The notes under the pieces: model-generated
Told to the model about the DNA's origin: nothing
The model's database searches: none
Seen by the model: only the letters and a program-made list of their open reading frames with translations
Made by a program: the position numbers and the translations under genes
Part shown: in pieces, positions 44,143-52,386 of the stretch
Layout of the letters: each line of letters opens with the position of its first letter
Numbering within the stretch: the stretch's first letter is position 1
Assembly: GCA_947087265.1 (NCBI GenBank)
Contig: CAMUBY010000001.1
Coordinates: 62,001-126,000, forward strand
Reading direction: 5' to 3'
Source: an uncultured Clostridia bacterium
Lineage (GTDB): Bacteria; Bacillota; Clostridia; Christensenellales; Borkfalkiaceae
Length of the DNA stretch: 64,000 bases

Positions 44143-46461
44143 TTAAGCGGCTTCGGTCAGTTTCACGGCAAGCACGGTCATGTCGTCTTCGGCTTTGCCG
44201 CCGTACCTGCCCAGCGCGCTTCCTAAAATTTCTTCTGCAAGCGATTGCGGGTTGAGCGGATGCAACTCGCTGATGTACGCGCACAAGTCCGCCGACGAAC
44301 CGAATGCCGATGTTACGCCGTCGCTCATAAAGATGAGGAAGTCTCCCTCTTTCATGCCTACGCGCAGGGTGGCGGGGTGAACGGCTTCGAGCATTCCGAT
44401 GGGGAGTGATTCTCCTTCAAGAATTTTGAGCTCCTCTCCCGAGAGTAGAAAGCCGACGGGTGAACCGATTTTTACGATGTCCGCATTGCCTGTGTCGAGG
44501 TTGACGGCTGCCAAATCGAGGCAGGAAAAGGTTTCTTCCGCCGAAAAAGCAATCAGTCGGTTGACGGTAGAAAGCACTGTTTCCGAAGGCATTTTTGCCT
44601 TGTAAAAACTTTCGAGCAAAGAAAGGGTTTGGTCGGAAACGTCGCGCGCCTCCTCGCCGCTGCCCATGCCGTCCGAGAGGGCAACCAAAAACCGACGTTC
44701 GTCGATTTTCAGAATAGAGTGCGTGTCACCGCTTGCCATCTGACCTTCTTTGGAGCGGGAGGCAATGCCGAACGCGGCGTCGAAGTTGGCTTTGCGTTTG
44801 AGCACAAAGCAGGCGCGTTCCTTGGTAAGCGGAATTTTTTCGGCAAGCGAGAGGGGCACCCCGAGCGCGGCTCCTGCAATTTCGCATAGTTTTTTTCCGT
44901 TGGTGTTCGTTTGCAGGGTAATGTTTACGGTGAACGAACTGCCCTCGCCGTAGAGGAAGATTTCCGAACTCAACATTCCCGCGGAAGACAGCGCGGAAGA
45001 AAGCCGTTGTTCTTCGTCGGAAAAGACGTATTCTTCGCTCTGTTCGAGTGCGATTTCGCGCAGAATTTCGCTCACGCCGTGCGCCTGTTCCGCAAGCAGT
45101 CTGCGTCCCTCGCGGGCAGATTCCAACTCCGCAAAATAGCGGCGGTATTCGGCAAGTTGCTTGTTCAGCGCGAACAGCATTCCTGCCGAGTTTCCGCAGA
45201 GGGTGGAAAGTTCGGCTGGCATATCGATGAGGTTCACGCGCCCTTTCGCCTTGCCCACGGCAATGAGTTTATCGAGGCTGGTTTCAATGTGCGCCTCGCG
45301 GCACTTCCGATAGTTGGGGCAGGTCTTGCAAAGAGTATCTTCCAGTTTTTCGCGCAGTTGCTGGGAGGAACGGTCGGGCAGTTCTTTTTCGCGGAAAGAA
45401 TTTTCAATTTCACGGAAGAGCGCGGAAACTTCATACAACTGTTCGCCGACGGCGCGGCGGTTACGGTTGATGGCGATACGCGGCAGCGTGCGCTCCCGAT
45501 AAAAGAGAAGCGTGTTTTTGGCTTTTCTGTATAATTTTTCGGGGATGCAGCATACGGCAACCGCAGGCAGCACACAGGCAAGTACGGTGAGTACGATTTC
45601 GGCAATTCCCTGTTTATACAGCCCTTGCAAGTACATGATGCCGAGGAATGTTGCCGTAAAGGATAGAGCCGCGGCAGGCGCGCCGTAGGGAACAAAGAGG
45701 AGCGCCGCCGCGCCGAGTACGGCATAAACGGCAAGGGGCGTTGCGCTGAACGTAACCAAAGCGAGCGGCAGAGAGAGCACGATTGAGAAAGGAATTGCGG
45801 CGGCGTTTTTCAAGAGTACGACGGAGAGTAACGTCAGCGAGAGAGAGAGGAAATAAAAAGGGATTACCCCGAATGCATGAATAACGCCCGTGCCGAGGAA
45901 GAGCCAGACGAGGGTAAGTTCGGCGAGTTCGCCTGCGGTAAGGCGGCAGCGGAACGCGCGGAATAACAGTGCGTGCACGGCGCCTTCCGCGAGCATGGAA
46001 AAGACGAAAAGGAATGCGCCGAGAATGACTTTCTGCCAGATAAGGGCAAAGGAAAAGAGCGGATAACCGACGTGCGGAAAGAGAAAGATAAAAGGAATTT
46101 GGCACAGCAGTGCATAGAGTGCGCGCTCGAATTTCATCTTTTTTCCGAAGCGCTTGTAAATGACGCAAACGAGCGTCAGAAAGCAAGCCTGAACGGCGCA
46201 GCAAAGAGTAGCGGAAAAATCGAGTGCGGCGGCGGAAGAAGCAAGGTAGCCCGCAGTGCAAATAAAGGGATTAAATCCGCAAACGACGGCGGCGTAGAAG
46301 AGTGGAAACGCAAGCGGTTCGCGTTGGGGAAATGCGAAATTGAGAAGCGCCATACAGGCAAAGAGAGCCAGGTAACTCAAAATAGCTTTCCACGAAATTT
46401 TAGAGCGTTTCCAGGAAAATAAGGGTCTTTTTACGGAAGGTTTGCGCAAATGTTTTCGCAC
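44143..46461 (-). CDS. spoIIE: Stage II sporulation protein E (SpoIIE), PP2C phosphatase
   Basis: A 772-residue protein with about ten N-terminal membrane segments (residues 25-310), a central regulatory region with a Cys cluster (CKTCPNYRKC), and a C-terminal PP2C phosphatase with VALSDGMGSGEEA, LDLAAVNLDTG and DFLIFMSDGVTSAF. SpoIIE dephosphorylates SpoIIAA-P in the forespore to release sigma-F, and acts at the asymmetric septum. It starts at GTG with AGAGGTGA upstream. A TATAAT box and a Spo0A-box-like site precede it. Its presence is the best single sign that the organism can sporulate. Confidence 0.95.
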   Translation of the reverse strand: MRKHLRKPSVKRPLFSWKRSKISWKAILSYLALFACMALLNFAFPQREPLAFPLFYAAVVCGFNPFICTAGYLASSAAALDFSATLCCAVQACFLTLVCVIYKRFGKKMKFERALYALLCQIPFIFLFPHVGYPLFSFALIWQKVILGAFLFVFSMLAEGAVHALLFRAFRCRLTAGELAELTLVWLFLGTGVIHAFGVIPFYFLSLSLTLLSVVLLKNAAAIPFSIVLSLPLALVTFSATPLAVYAVLGAAALLFVPYGAPAAALSFTATFLGIMYLQGLYKQGIAEIVLTVLACVLPAVAVCCIPEKLYRKAKNTLLFYRERTLPRIAINRNRRAVGEQLYEVSALFREIENSFREKELPDRSSQQLREKLEDTLCKTCPNYRKCREAHIETSLDKLIAVGKAKGRVNLIDMPAELSTLCGNSAGMLFALNKQLAEYRRYFAELESAREGRRLLAEQAHGVSEILREIALEQSEEYVFSDEEQRLSSALSSAGMLSSEIFLYGEGSSFTVNITLQTNTNGKKLCEIAGAALGVPLSLAEKIPLTKERACFVLKRKANFDAAFGIASRSKEGQMASGDTHSILKIDERRFLVALSDGMGSGEEARDVSDQTLSLLESFYKAKMPSETVLSTVNRLIAFSAEETFSCLDLAAVNLDTGNADIVKIGSPVGFLLSGEELKILEGESLPIGMLEAVHPATLRVGMKEGDFLIFMSDGVTSAFGSSADLCAYISELHPLNPQSLAEEILGSALGRYGGKAEDDMTVLAVKLTEAA

Positions 46462-46487
46462 GGTATCACCTCTTGTTTTTTTTCACT

Positions 46488-46542
46488 ATTATAATGGAAA
46501 ACATGAGGCAGACCGAAAGGAATCCCGTCTTTCTTTGTCGAA
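46488..46542 (-). promoter_or_regulatory. spoIIE promoter with Spo0A-box-like site
   Basis: On the minus strand a TATAAT -10 lies at 46488-46493, with no good -35 at 17 bp, as expected for a Spo0A-activated promoter. On the plus strand, TTTGTCGAATA with the 0A-box core TGTCGAA lies at 46536-46542, about 55-60 bp upstream of the predicted start. Confidence 0.6.
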
Positions 46543-46611
46543 TAAAGTTTAGTATATATTTTGTAACGTGCCTTAAATGATATCTCAGGTTCCGTAGCAC
46601 ACTGCGCCGTA

Positions 46612-46695
46612 TTGCTTCGCCCCGCCTGCAAAGCGGGGCGAAGCAACCTACCAAATAAAATATCCCTCCCAAAAGCCAAAGAGGGGAGGGGGATA
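46612..46695. repeat. Hairpin cluster in the spoIIE upstream region
   Basis: A perfect 14-bp stem (TTGCTTCGCCCCGC, 46612-46625, with 46633-46646, 7-nt loop) is followed by an imperfect inverted repeat TATCCCTCCC (46661-46670) / GGGAGGGGGATA (46684-46695). Neither is followed by a T run. They may be a degenerate mobile repeat or RNA structures. Confidence 0.6.
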
Positions 46696-46707
46696 CAAAA
46701 ACTGCGA

Positions 46708-46742
46708 ATAAAATGCAAACTCCCGCGCAACCGCACGGGAGT
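46708..46742 (-). terminator. Possible terminator of the small transcript from 47120
   Basis: ACTCCCG...GC-AACC-GC...CGGGAGT forms a stem with one mismatch (46719-46742). On the minus strand it is followed by TTTGCATTTTATT. It would end a transcript of about 400 nt begun at the promoter 47126-47153. Confidence 0.5.
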
Positions 46743-46860
46743 ATTATATTCATATTGAGTTGTGCGGGCAGACTTTTCCTTTCCGCGCAGCATTCCGAAT
46801 ATTCCGGTTAATTTCAGGTTACGGATTCGTGTTTCCCTCCGTAAAAAACCTCGGCTCTGC

Positions 46861-46893
46861 TTAACCTTCCGCCCTTATCATAAAGTGGTACAT
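46861..46893 (-). CDS. Possible 10-residue small ORF (second of a pair)
   Basis: ATG followed by nine codons and TAA, encoding MYHFMIRAEG. An AAGGGGGT ribosome-binding site lies 7 nt upstream. It begins 16 nt after the stop of the preceding small ORF. Coding status rests only on the ribosome-binding site and spacing; it could be a leader peptide or chance. Confidence 0.3.
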   Translation of the reverse strand: MYHFMIRAEG

Positions 46894-46908
46894 TGGTCTA
46901 ACCCCCTT

Positions 46909-46944
46909 TTATTCGAGTTTGAACCCTTTGAAAAACTTACGCAT
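46909..46944 (-). CDS. Possible 11-residue small ORF (first of a pair)
   Basis: ATG plus ten codons and TAA, encoding the basic, aromatic peptide MRKFFKGFKLE. A near-consensus GGGAGGT sits 8 nt upstream, better than those of many real genes here. It lies about 175 nt downstream of a strong promoter on the same strand. It could be a leader peptide, a small membrane-active peptide, or chance. Confidence 0.35.
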   Translation of the reverse strand: MRKFFKGFKLE

Positions 46945-47125
46945 ACCGTTGTACCTCCCGATATGTTTTTTGTAAAGACCTTGCCTTCCTCTCTCTCGGT
47001 CTTCCTGTATCCGCGAACTTTTCTGTCCGTTTTCTCAGTTGTACCAATTCAATTAGTGCATTGGAGTTTACCGCCTTTTGTTAACGATTAACATTTCATG
47101 AAAGTTATTTTCGTTTTGTACCTTT

Positions 47126-47153
47126 ATTATAGCACGGGATTTGTGTTTGTCAA
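47126..47153 (-). promoter_or_regulatory. Strong orphan sigma-A promoter
   Basis: Minus-strand TTGACA (47148-47153), 16-bp spacer, TATAAT (47126-47131) preceded by TGC. It is one of the best promoters in the window, yet no long gene follows for 650 bp (spoIIE at 46461). Downstream to 46462 there are only the two tiny ORFs and hairpins. Confidence 0.75.
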
Positions 47154-47213
47154 TAGTTTTCCGAAAAATTTTTTGAATTTTTTTACGGGAATTTTTGGCA
47201 GGGGGTTGAGCCG

Positions 47214-48434
47214 TTATTTTACTTTTTCCAATTTCAGTTTAATTTCCAAATCGGCGGAGTCAAGAAGAGAGTCTTTCCACTCCGCATATTTCTTCGGAGA
47301 AGAGCGGTAGAGGTTGCGGCCGAGTTGAAATAAATCGCAACCCGAAGATTTACAGGTCTGCCATAGCCGCTTCAGATAGTCGGTAAGCCGCGCGGTCGCG
47401 TCCTGCTCCACGGCAGGAGAAATCTGACCTTCCGATACGTCCCGAATGGGCGCAGGCACGCCGCGGTTGAACATTCTGACTTTGGTTTTTAGAGAAAGCG
47501 TCACCTTGGGTTTATTCTTTACGTCGAGCGAAATTTTACCATCGTCGGAGAGGATAGAGAGCGTTATCGGCTTTCCGTCTTCTTCTGCCGTCATCGAGCC
47601 TGCAAACACGTTGCCTTTCAACAGGCTGTATGCAAACGTTTCTTCGGGCGAAAGAAGCGCCACCATTTTTCCCTCGCGGTATAGGGCGGTTTCGTTCGCG
47701 AAATAAATTTTCTTTGCCGTTTCGCCTTTACTGCTGCCACCGCTTTCGCTGCCGCCGCCGCTGCCCGAAGCACTCGAACCCGAACCGCCGCCCGACTCCG
47801 AGCCGCAGTCCTGTTCCATGGAGCGCACAAACGGCATATAACTGCTTTTGGAACGCCCGTAGTAACCGATTGCAAAATCTTTGAGCGTATTTTTCACGGT
47901 GGTGCCGGATTTCTGCGAGGCGTCCGAAAAAATCTTTTCTATCGCCTGTGAAGTCGTATCGTCAATCGCGCTCACCGTTGTGAGCATATCTTTGGCGGAG
48001 CCCTCGCAGGTTGCAATCAGGCAACTGTCCTGCATATATTCGTTTCGCAAAAAGAAGTCTAATCCGTCGAAGATATCCGAATCTTTTGCGGTATCTTCCC
48101 CGATTAAAATCAGGTCGCAGAAAATGAGTTTGGGCACCCAGCCCGTTTTGGAATATATCTGCGTAATACAGTCGGAAACGGTTTTTCCGTCTCCCTCGAT
48201 ATCGACGCTCGCCGTGCCGCAGGAATTGCGTTCGGCGCCCTTCGGTACCGCAATTTGCGCGGTGAGGTGAAATCCCTCGTCTGTTCGGTCTATCCCTGCG
48301 GCAAGAATGATTGCCGTCTTCTGAATATCCACAAGTCCGAAGTCGTTGGAAAAGAAGGAAAACACGATAATTGCAGCGAGAATAATATACAGTTTCATCG
48401 GCACCGTTTTTAAGAATCGCTTAAATTTGTTCAC
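47214..48434 (-). CDS. gerAC: Ger(x)C-family germinant receptor subunit without a lipobox
   Basis: A 406-residue protein of the spore germination Ger(x)C family, recognised by LVDIQKTAIILAAGIDRT after the N-terminal membrane segment, the IYSKTGWVPKLIFCDLILIGED domain and the C-terminal KVTLSLKTKVRMFN region. Unlike classical GerAC, the hydrophobic segment (about 13-28) is not followed by a Cys, so it should stay as a membrane-anchored rather than lipidated protein. A Gly/Ser-rich insertion (about residues 213-240) is unusual. It starts at GTG with AAGGAGG upstream and overlaps gerAB by 14 nt. Last gene of the operon. Confidence 0.88.
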   Translation of the reverse strand: MNKFKRFLKTVPMKLYIILAAIIVFSFFSNDFGLVDIQKTAIILAAGIDRTDEGFHLTAQIAVPKGAERNSCGTASVDIEGDGKTVSDCITQIYSKTGWVPKLIFCDLILIGEDTAKDSDIFDGLDFFLRNEYMQDSCLIATCEGSAKDMLTTVSAIDDTTSQAIEKIFSDASQKSGTTVKNTLKDFAIGYYGRSKSSYMPFVRSMEQDCGSESGGGSGSSASGSGGGSESGGSSKGETAKKIYFANETALYREGKMVALLSPEETFAYSLLKGNVFAGSMTAEEDGKPITLSILSDDGKISLDVKNKPKVTLSLKTKVRMFNRGVPAPIRDVSEGQISPAVEQDATARLTDYLKRLWQTCKSSGCDLFQLGRNLYRSSPKKYAEWKDSLLDSADLEIKLKLEKVK

Positions 48435-49497
48435 GGGGTTTCCTCCTTAACAGCAATGCGAATAGGGGAACGAGCAGGCAAAAGACGGGGAACAAATAGA
48501 ACACCGTTTCGTTTACCGTTTGGTTAATGATTCCAAACTGATAATCGAGCGCAATCGAAAGAATGAGAACGATAAAATTGATTGCGACGGAAAAGAGCGC
48601 CGGTTTTTGATGGTCTGCGCCGAACGCGTGCACGAGGCAGGTGACGCCGAGTTGTAAGGGCAGGGCGCAGTAGAACGCCAAACCGAGCGTAATCGCAAAA
48701 ATGAACAGGTAGTCGATTCTTCCCAAAACGGTCACGCCCGAATTATATTTTCCGATTTTTGCAAACGAGAAAATCTGCCGCACCGCAATGCCGTCGTAAA
48801 CGCCGTAGAACACGGCAAGAAACAGAAGGATTGCAAGCGCGCCGATAAGGTAAAACACCGCGCTTTTCCAAGCCATGCCTTTCTTGTATTCAAACCTCCC
48901 CATAAGCATGAGCAGAATGGCGGTATCGTAAAACCAACTCATTGTATACGCGGTGCCGCGTAAGAATCCGTTTGCGCCCATGGCGCCGACCGGTGCGAGC
49001 GCGCCGAAGTCCGCATTGGGAATTGCAAACACGAATATACCGACGAGCCCTACTATCGCAAGCGGCGCCAGAATATCCCAGGTTCTGCCCAGAACGGATA
49101 CGGGTTTCGCGCACAGATATGCGCTGAACAGGAAGAACGAGGAAAACGCGACGACGGAGGGCAGAGTGTCGTAAAAGATGCTCTGCACATACAGTTTCTG
49201 TTCGAGAATGGGGCGCAGTCCGCTGAAAAACAGGAACAGCGCAAAGATGCAAATGAGTATTTTAGCGGCGATTCTGCCGAACGTATAAACGAGTAAATCG
49301 TAAAAGGTCTTGTTACTTCTCGAAAGCAGCATGATAAGGAATACGACGCCTGCCTGCAATAAAAAGTTGACAAGGGCGGGGAACAGCAAATCGTTTTCCG
49401 CATAGTACGCAAGCTGCGTGGGGAGCAGTACGAGTTTTCCGAGCGGCGCAATGCACGCTAGGAAAAAATAGAGTTGACGGGGTGCGATTTTGTTCAT
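48421..49497 (-). CDS. gerAB: GerAB-family germinant receptor permease subunit
   Basis: A 358-residue integral membrane protein with about ten helices, of the GerAB branch of the amino-acid/polyamine/organocation superfamily. These subunits bind the germinant in the spore inner membrane and work with GerAA and GerAC. Recognised from its length, the N-terminal 'QLYFFLACIAPLGKLVLLPTQLA' segment, and its place between gerAA and gerAC. Its ATG overlaps the gerAA stop (ATGA). GGAGA precedes the start. Confidence 0.88.
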   Translation of the reverse strand: MNKIAPRQLYFFLACIAPLGKLVLLPTQLAYYAENDLLFPALVNFLLQAGVVFLIMLLSRSNKTFYDLLVYTFGRIAAKILICIFALFLFFSGLRPILEQKLYVQSIFYDTLPSVVAFSSFFLFSAYLCAKPVSVLGRTWDILAPLAIVGLVGIFVFAIPNADFGALAPVGAMGANGFLRGTAYTMSWFYDTAILLMLMGRFEYKKGMAWKSAVFYLIGALAILLFLAVFYGVYDGIAVRQIFSFAKIGKYNSGVTVLGRIDYLFIFAITLGLAFYCALPLQLGVTCLVHAFGADHQKPALFSVAINFIVLILSIALDYQFGIINQTVNETVFYLFPVFCLLVPLFALLLRRKPREQI

Positions 49498-50930
49498 AAC
49501 TTTAATCTCCGTTTATTCTTGCTGCCCAACGTTTTCGGGCGCGTTTGCAGCGAAGCAAGGTTGTACTTCACAAACGAATCGCGCAAATCTCTGCCCACAA
49601 CCGGCGAGAAGGGTGCGGCAAGCGGCACGCCGTAATTCTCCGTGGTCACAAGGTAGAGGAGAATGAACGCCGTCAAAAGAATAATCCCGTAAGTACCTAC
49701 GCTGCCTGCGACAAACAACATGGCAAGCCGCACGACGGACGTCTGTTCGATGAGGTTTGGCACGGCGTATAAGCCGATTCCGCTGAACGCGATAATGATG
49801 ATGGCGGGTGTGGAAACGAACCCTGCTGTCACCGCCGTTTCGCCGAGAACGAGCGCGCCGACAACGGAGAGCGCCATGCCCACGTATTTCGGCATTCGGA
49901 TACTCGCTTCGTTTAAGACTTCGAGCACGAGCAGTACGAGCAGCATTTCGAGCGAAGGCGAAAGCGGAATATCCTGAATCGCGCCCGAAATTGTCAACAG
50001 CAGGCGAATGGGAAAAAGCTGTAATTTGAAAAGCTGCGCCGAAATATAAAAGGCGGGCAGATAAATCGCAACAATCAGTGCGAACAGTCGGAGAATACGC
50101 GTGAAGGAAGCGCGGTACTGCGGTACGTAATAGTCTTCGCTTGCCTGAAAGTCCTCCACCAAAAGATAGGGCACGGTGAGCGCGATGGGCGAACCGTCTA
50201 CAAGAAGTCCGACCCTGCCCTCCGCAATCTTCGCGCAGAAGATGTCGGGCTTTTCGGTAGTGCCCACCTGTTTCATCAGCGAGTAGGGGCGGGTTGCAAG
50301 GAAGTGCGTGAGGTAAGAGGAATCGGGAATAAAGTCGATGTCAATTTTGTTGAGTTTGCTTTTTACTTCCTTGACCGTCTTCTCCACCGTCGTGCCTTCC
50401 AGGTAGCAGAGCGCAACCACGGTCTGAGACTTGCGCCCGATTTTCAGCATTTCGATTTTGAGTTCGGGCGTTTTCAACCGTCTGCGAATGAGCGAGGTAT
50501 TGATTTTCACGTCCTCGATAAACCCTTCGCGCGGACCTTTGATTACGACGTCTGTGGGAGGTTCTGCAACCGAACGCACGAATACTTTTTTCGTGCCGAC
50601 GATTAAGCCCTCGTCCGCACCGTCCCAAAGTAAAACGGGGTTTCCGGCAAGGATTTCTTCCGCGAGTTTTTCAAGACTCTTTTCCGTGCGGATTTCAGGC
50701 GAAATAACCGCTTTCCCCACTTCCTGCGCGGTCGGTTTGCCGTCGTAACTTTGCAACGGACGGATGACTTCGTCGGCAAGGAGTTCCTTATCCGAAACGG
50801 CGTCCGCAAACAGACACTGAAAAGAAATCCCTTTCTCGGATTGAAAGTCAAAAGTCAGAATATCTTGGGCCGGAAGCAGCGCTTTCAGCGCGCCTGCGTC
50901 TTGTTTGAGTACCCCCGTAATTTTTTTCAT
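49494..50930 (-). CDS. gerAA: GerAA-family germinant receptor subunit
   Basis: A 478-residue spore germination protein. A soluble N-terminal domain (about 1-260, including RSVAEPPTDVVIKGPREGF and the RPYSLMKQVGTTEKPDIFCAKI segment) is followed by about five transmembrane helices. The start at 50930 is chosen because an upstream extension would run through a strong terminator (50988-51011). There is no clear ribosome-binding site at this ATG, and a sigma-G-like promoter would begin transcription almost at it, so the message might be leaderless. First gene of a gerAA-AB-AC operon whose receptor triggers germination by an unknown small molecule. Confidence 0.9.
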   Translation of the reverse strand: MKKITGVLKQDAGALKALLPAQDILTFDFQSEKGISFQCLFADAVSDKELLADEVIRPLQSYDGKPTAQEVGKAVISPEIRTEKSLEKLAEEILAGNPVLLWDGADEGLIVGTKKVFVRSVAEPPTDVVIKGPREGFIEDVKINTSLIRRRLKTPELKIEMLKIGRKSQTVVALCYLEGTTVEKTVKEVKSKLNKIDIDFIPDSSYLTHFLATRPYSLMKQVGTTEKPDIFCAKIAEGRVGLLVDGSPIALTVPYLLVEDFQASEDYYVPQYRASFTRILRLFALIVAIYLPAFYISAQLFKLQLFPIRLLLTISGAIQDIPLSPSLEMLLVLLVLEVLNEASIRMPKYVGMALSVVGALVLGETAVTAGFVSTPAIIIIAFSGIGLYAVPNLIEQTSVVRLAMLFVAGSVGTYGIILLTAFILLYLVTTENYGVPLAAPFSPVVGRDLRDSFVKYNLASLQTRPKTLGSKNKRRLKL

Positions 50931-50935
50931 AAAAA

Positions 50936-50964
50936 AAGTATGAAGCACTTGCGTTTTTTTATGC
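50936..50964 (-). promoter_or_regulatory. Possible sigma-G promoter of the ger operon
   Basis: Minus-strand GCATA (50960-50964), a 17-bp spacer and CATACTT (50936-50942) closely match the sigma-G consensus (GHATR, about 17-18 bp, CATnHTA), the forespore factor that drives ger operons in Bacillus. The predicted start falls at the gerAA ATG. Confidence 0.45.
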
Positions 50965-50978
50965 GGACGGGCGGCGGC

Positions 50979-51011
50979 AAAAGAAAACCCCTTTCGGAAT
51001 TCCGAAAGGGG
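50979..51011 (-). terminator. Intrinsic terminator upstream of gerAA
   Basis: A 24-bp perfect palindrome (CCCCTTTCGGAA and its complement, 50988-51011) followed on the minus strand by TTTTCTTTT. It ends the 51020-51598 gene. Confidence 0.9.
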
Positions 51012-51019
51012 AAAGACGG

Positions 51020-51598
51020 TCATACGGTATGGTTGGATAAAAATGCCGAAACGGTTTTTGCATACAGGAACAATTCGCCTTCGGTGAGCGGCGTTTCTTC
51101 GCCGCCGTTCACCGCATAGGCGCGCAGCGTTTCCAGGCAGAAACGCGTCAAATCGTCCCCCGTATTTTCTTTGCCGCCCTTTATAAGCGCCTTTGCCGCT
51201 TCTTCCTGTTTCTCTTCCGCAACGATTCCTTTGAGAATGGGCGCAAGCAGGTAGTATTCGTCGGCTTTAGGCGGTTCGGCGGCGGAAGTTGTCGCCGTGC
51301 GGAAAAACTGTTCGTAGACAACGTAATAGAGCGTTGCCGCGCAGCCGCAGGCGAAACCGCCTTCAAAGGTCTGCGTTAAGCCGCTCGTGAACGGCTCCGC
51401 ACTCTTTGTAAGAATTGCGCGGTAAGCCGCATAAAATAGAAAACCGAGTACGAACGGCAAAAACACGTACACTTTTTTGGGGCATTTTTTGAGTACCGTC
51501 TTTTTGAGTAACGAAGTGCATAGCGTTACCGCTAATGCGAGGATTAGCGCGTCCATGCTGTAAACGCGGAACGCGCTAAGGTATTGCATCATAGTCAT
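51020..51598 (-). CDS. Membrane protein of unknown function
   Basis: A 192-residue protein with two or three hydrophobic segments in its N-terminal half (about 12-30, 42-62, 80-98) and a soluble acidic helical C-terminus. GAGAGG lies 6-7 nt before the ATG. No family is recognised. A strong terminator follows directly, separating it from the ger operon; it is divergent from the acetyltransferase gene at 51755. Confidence 0.75.
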   Translation of the reverse strand: MTMMQYLSAFRVYSMDALILALAVTLCTSLLKKTVLKKCPKKVYVFLPFVLGFLFYAAYRAILTKSAEPFTSGLTQTFEGGFACGCAATLYYVVYEQFFRTATTSAAEPPKADEYYLLAPILKGIVAEEKQEEAAKALIKGGKENTGDDLTRFCLETLRAYAVNGGEETPLTEGELFLYAKTVSAFLSNHTV

Positions 51599-51720
51599 AA
51601 TTACCTCTCCATCCCCGTCGCAGTTTTATTATACAATACTATGCTCTGTGATTCGGGCGTACCTGCCGTATTTTTGCGCGTATGTACTTTCCGCAAACAC
51701 TTCCTTTTTACATTGATTTA

Positions 51721-51729
51721 TGATATAAT
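51721..51729 (+). promoter_or_regulatory. Extended -10 promoter of the acetyltransferase gene
   Basis: TGATATAAT, with a poor -35 region (TTCCTT at about 17 bp). AGGAG and the ATG follow 15-26 bp downstream. Confidence 0.6.
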
Positions 51730-51754
51730 TCTGTCAGATTTTCAGGAGCAGAAC

Positions 51755-52300
51755 ATGGAGAATATTTATTTCGGCGGCGACGTTAAACTGAAAGAAGACA
51801 ATTATGCCGCGCGCAGATTTACGCAGAAGTATAACGTTATGCCGCCCGAAGACGTGGAAGCGCATTTTGCTGCGCTGAAAGATTTTTTGGCGGAAATCGG
51901 GCAGGGCAGTAAAATCTATGCGCCCTTCTATTGTGACAGGGGTTATAAAATCCATATCGGCGAAAATACCACAATCAACTATTCGGCAACGATTTTGGAC
52001 CTCGACGACGTGTTCATCGGCAGCCGTGTGCGGATAGGTCCGAATTGCAGTATTTTCACCGTCGGGCATCCGCTCGATTACCGTGCCCGCGCCGAACGCG
52101 TCTGTATCACGAGCCCCGTGTCTATCGGCGACGATACCTGGCTGGGCGGCAACGTTACGGTATTGCCGGGCGTTAAAATCGGGAAACGGTGCGTCATCGG
52201 TGCGAACAGTCTTGTCACACACGACATTCCCGACGACAGTCTCGCCTACGGTTCTCCGTGCAAGGTTATGCGTAAGTTGGAAGAGAACTTTACTAAATAA
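51755..52300 (+). CDS. Maltose/galactoside O-acetyltransferase-like hexapeptide protein
   Basis: A 181-residue left-handed beta-helix acetyltransferase of the LacA/Maa group. It has an N-terminal helical 'maltose acetyltransferase' segment, hexapeptide repeats from about residue 70 (IHIGENTTINYSATI, FIGSRVRIGPNC), the catalytic-His stretch FTVGHPLD and the WLGGNVTVLPGVKIGK...VIGANSLV end. Family members transfer acetyl from acetyl-CoA to sugars. The start is set by AGGAG upstream; a longer in-frame start is rejected because it would precede the promoter. Confidence 0.92.
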   Translation: MENIYFGGDVKLKEDNYAARRFTQKYNVMPPEDVEAHFAALKDFLAEIGQGSKIYAPFYCDRGYKIHIGENTTINYSATILDLDDVFIGSRVRIGPNCSIFTVGHPLDYRARAERVCITSPVSIGDDTWLGGNVTVLPGVKIGKRCVIGANSLVTHDIPDDSLAYGSPCKVMRKLEENFTK

Positions 52301-52386
52301 GTTTATATGCAAAAGAAACCGATAACGTTCTGCGTTTCAATTTGCAGAATCTCCCCCGCAAGTTGTGAAAAAATAAGGTTTGCTTA

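Noticed and set aside
46431-46793. 120-codon minus-strand frame upstream of spoIIE
   Set aside because: It overlaps the spoIIE promoter, the Spo0A-like site and two hairpins. Composition is random and there is no ribosome-binding site at its ATG.
46462-47125. Known structural RNA (tmRNA, RNase P RNA, 6S, SRP RNA) in the spoIIE upstream region
   Set aside because: None of the conserved cores I know for these RNAs is visible on either strand, so I left it as an unexplained transcript.
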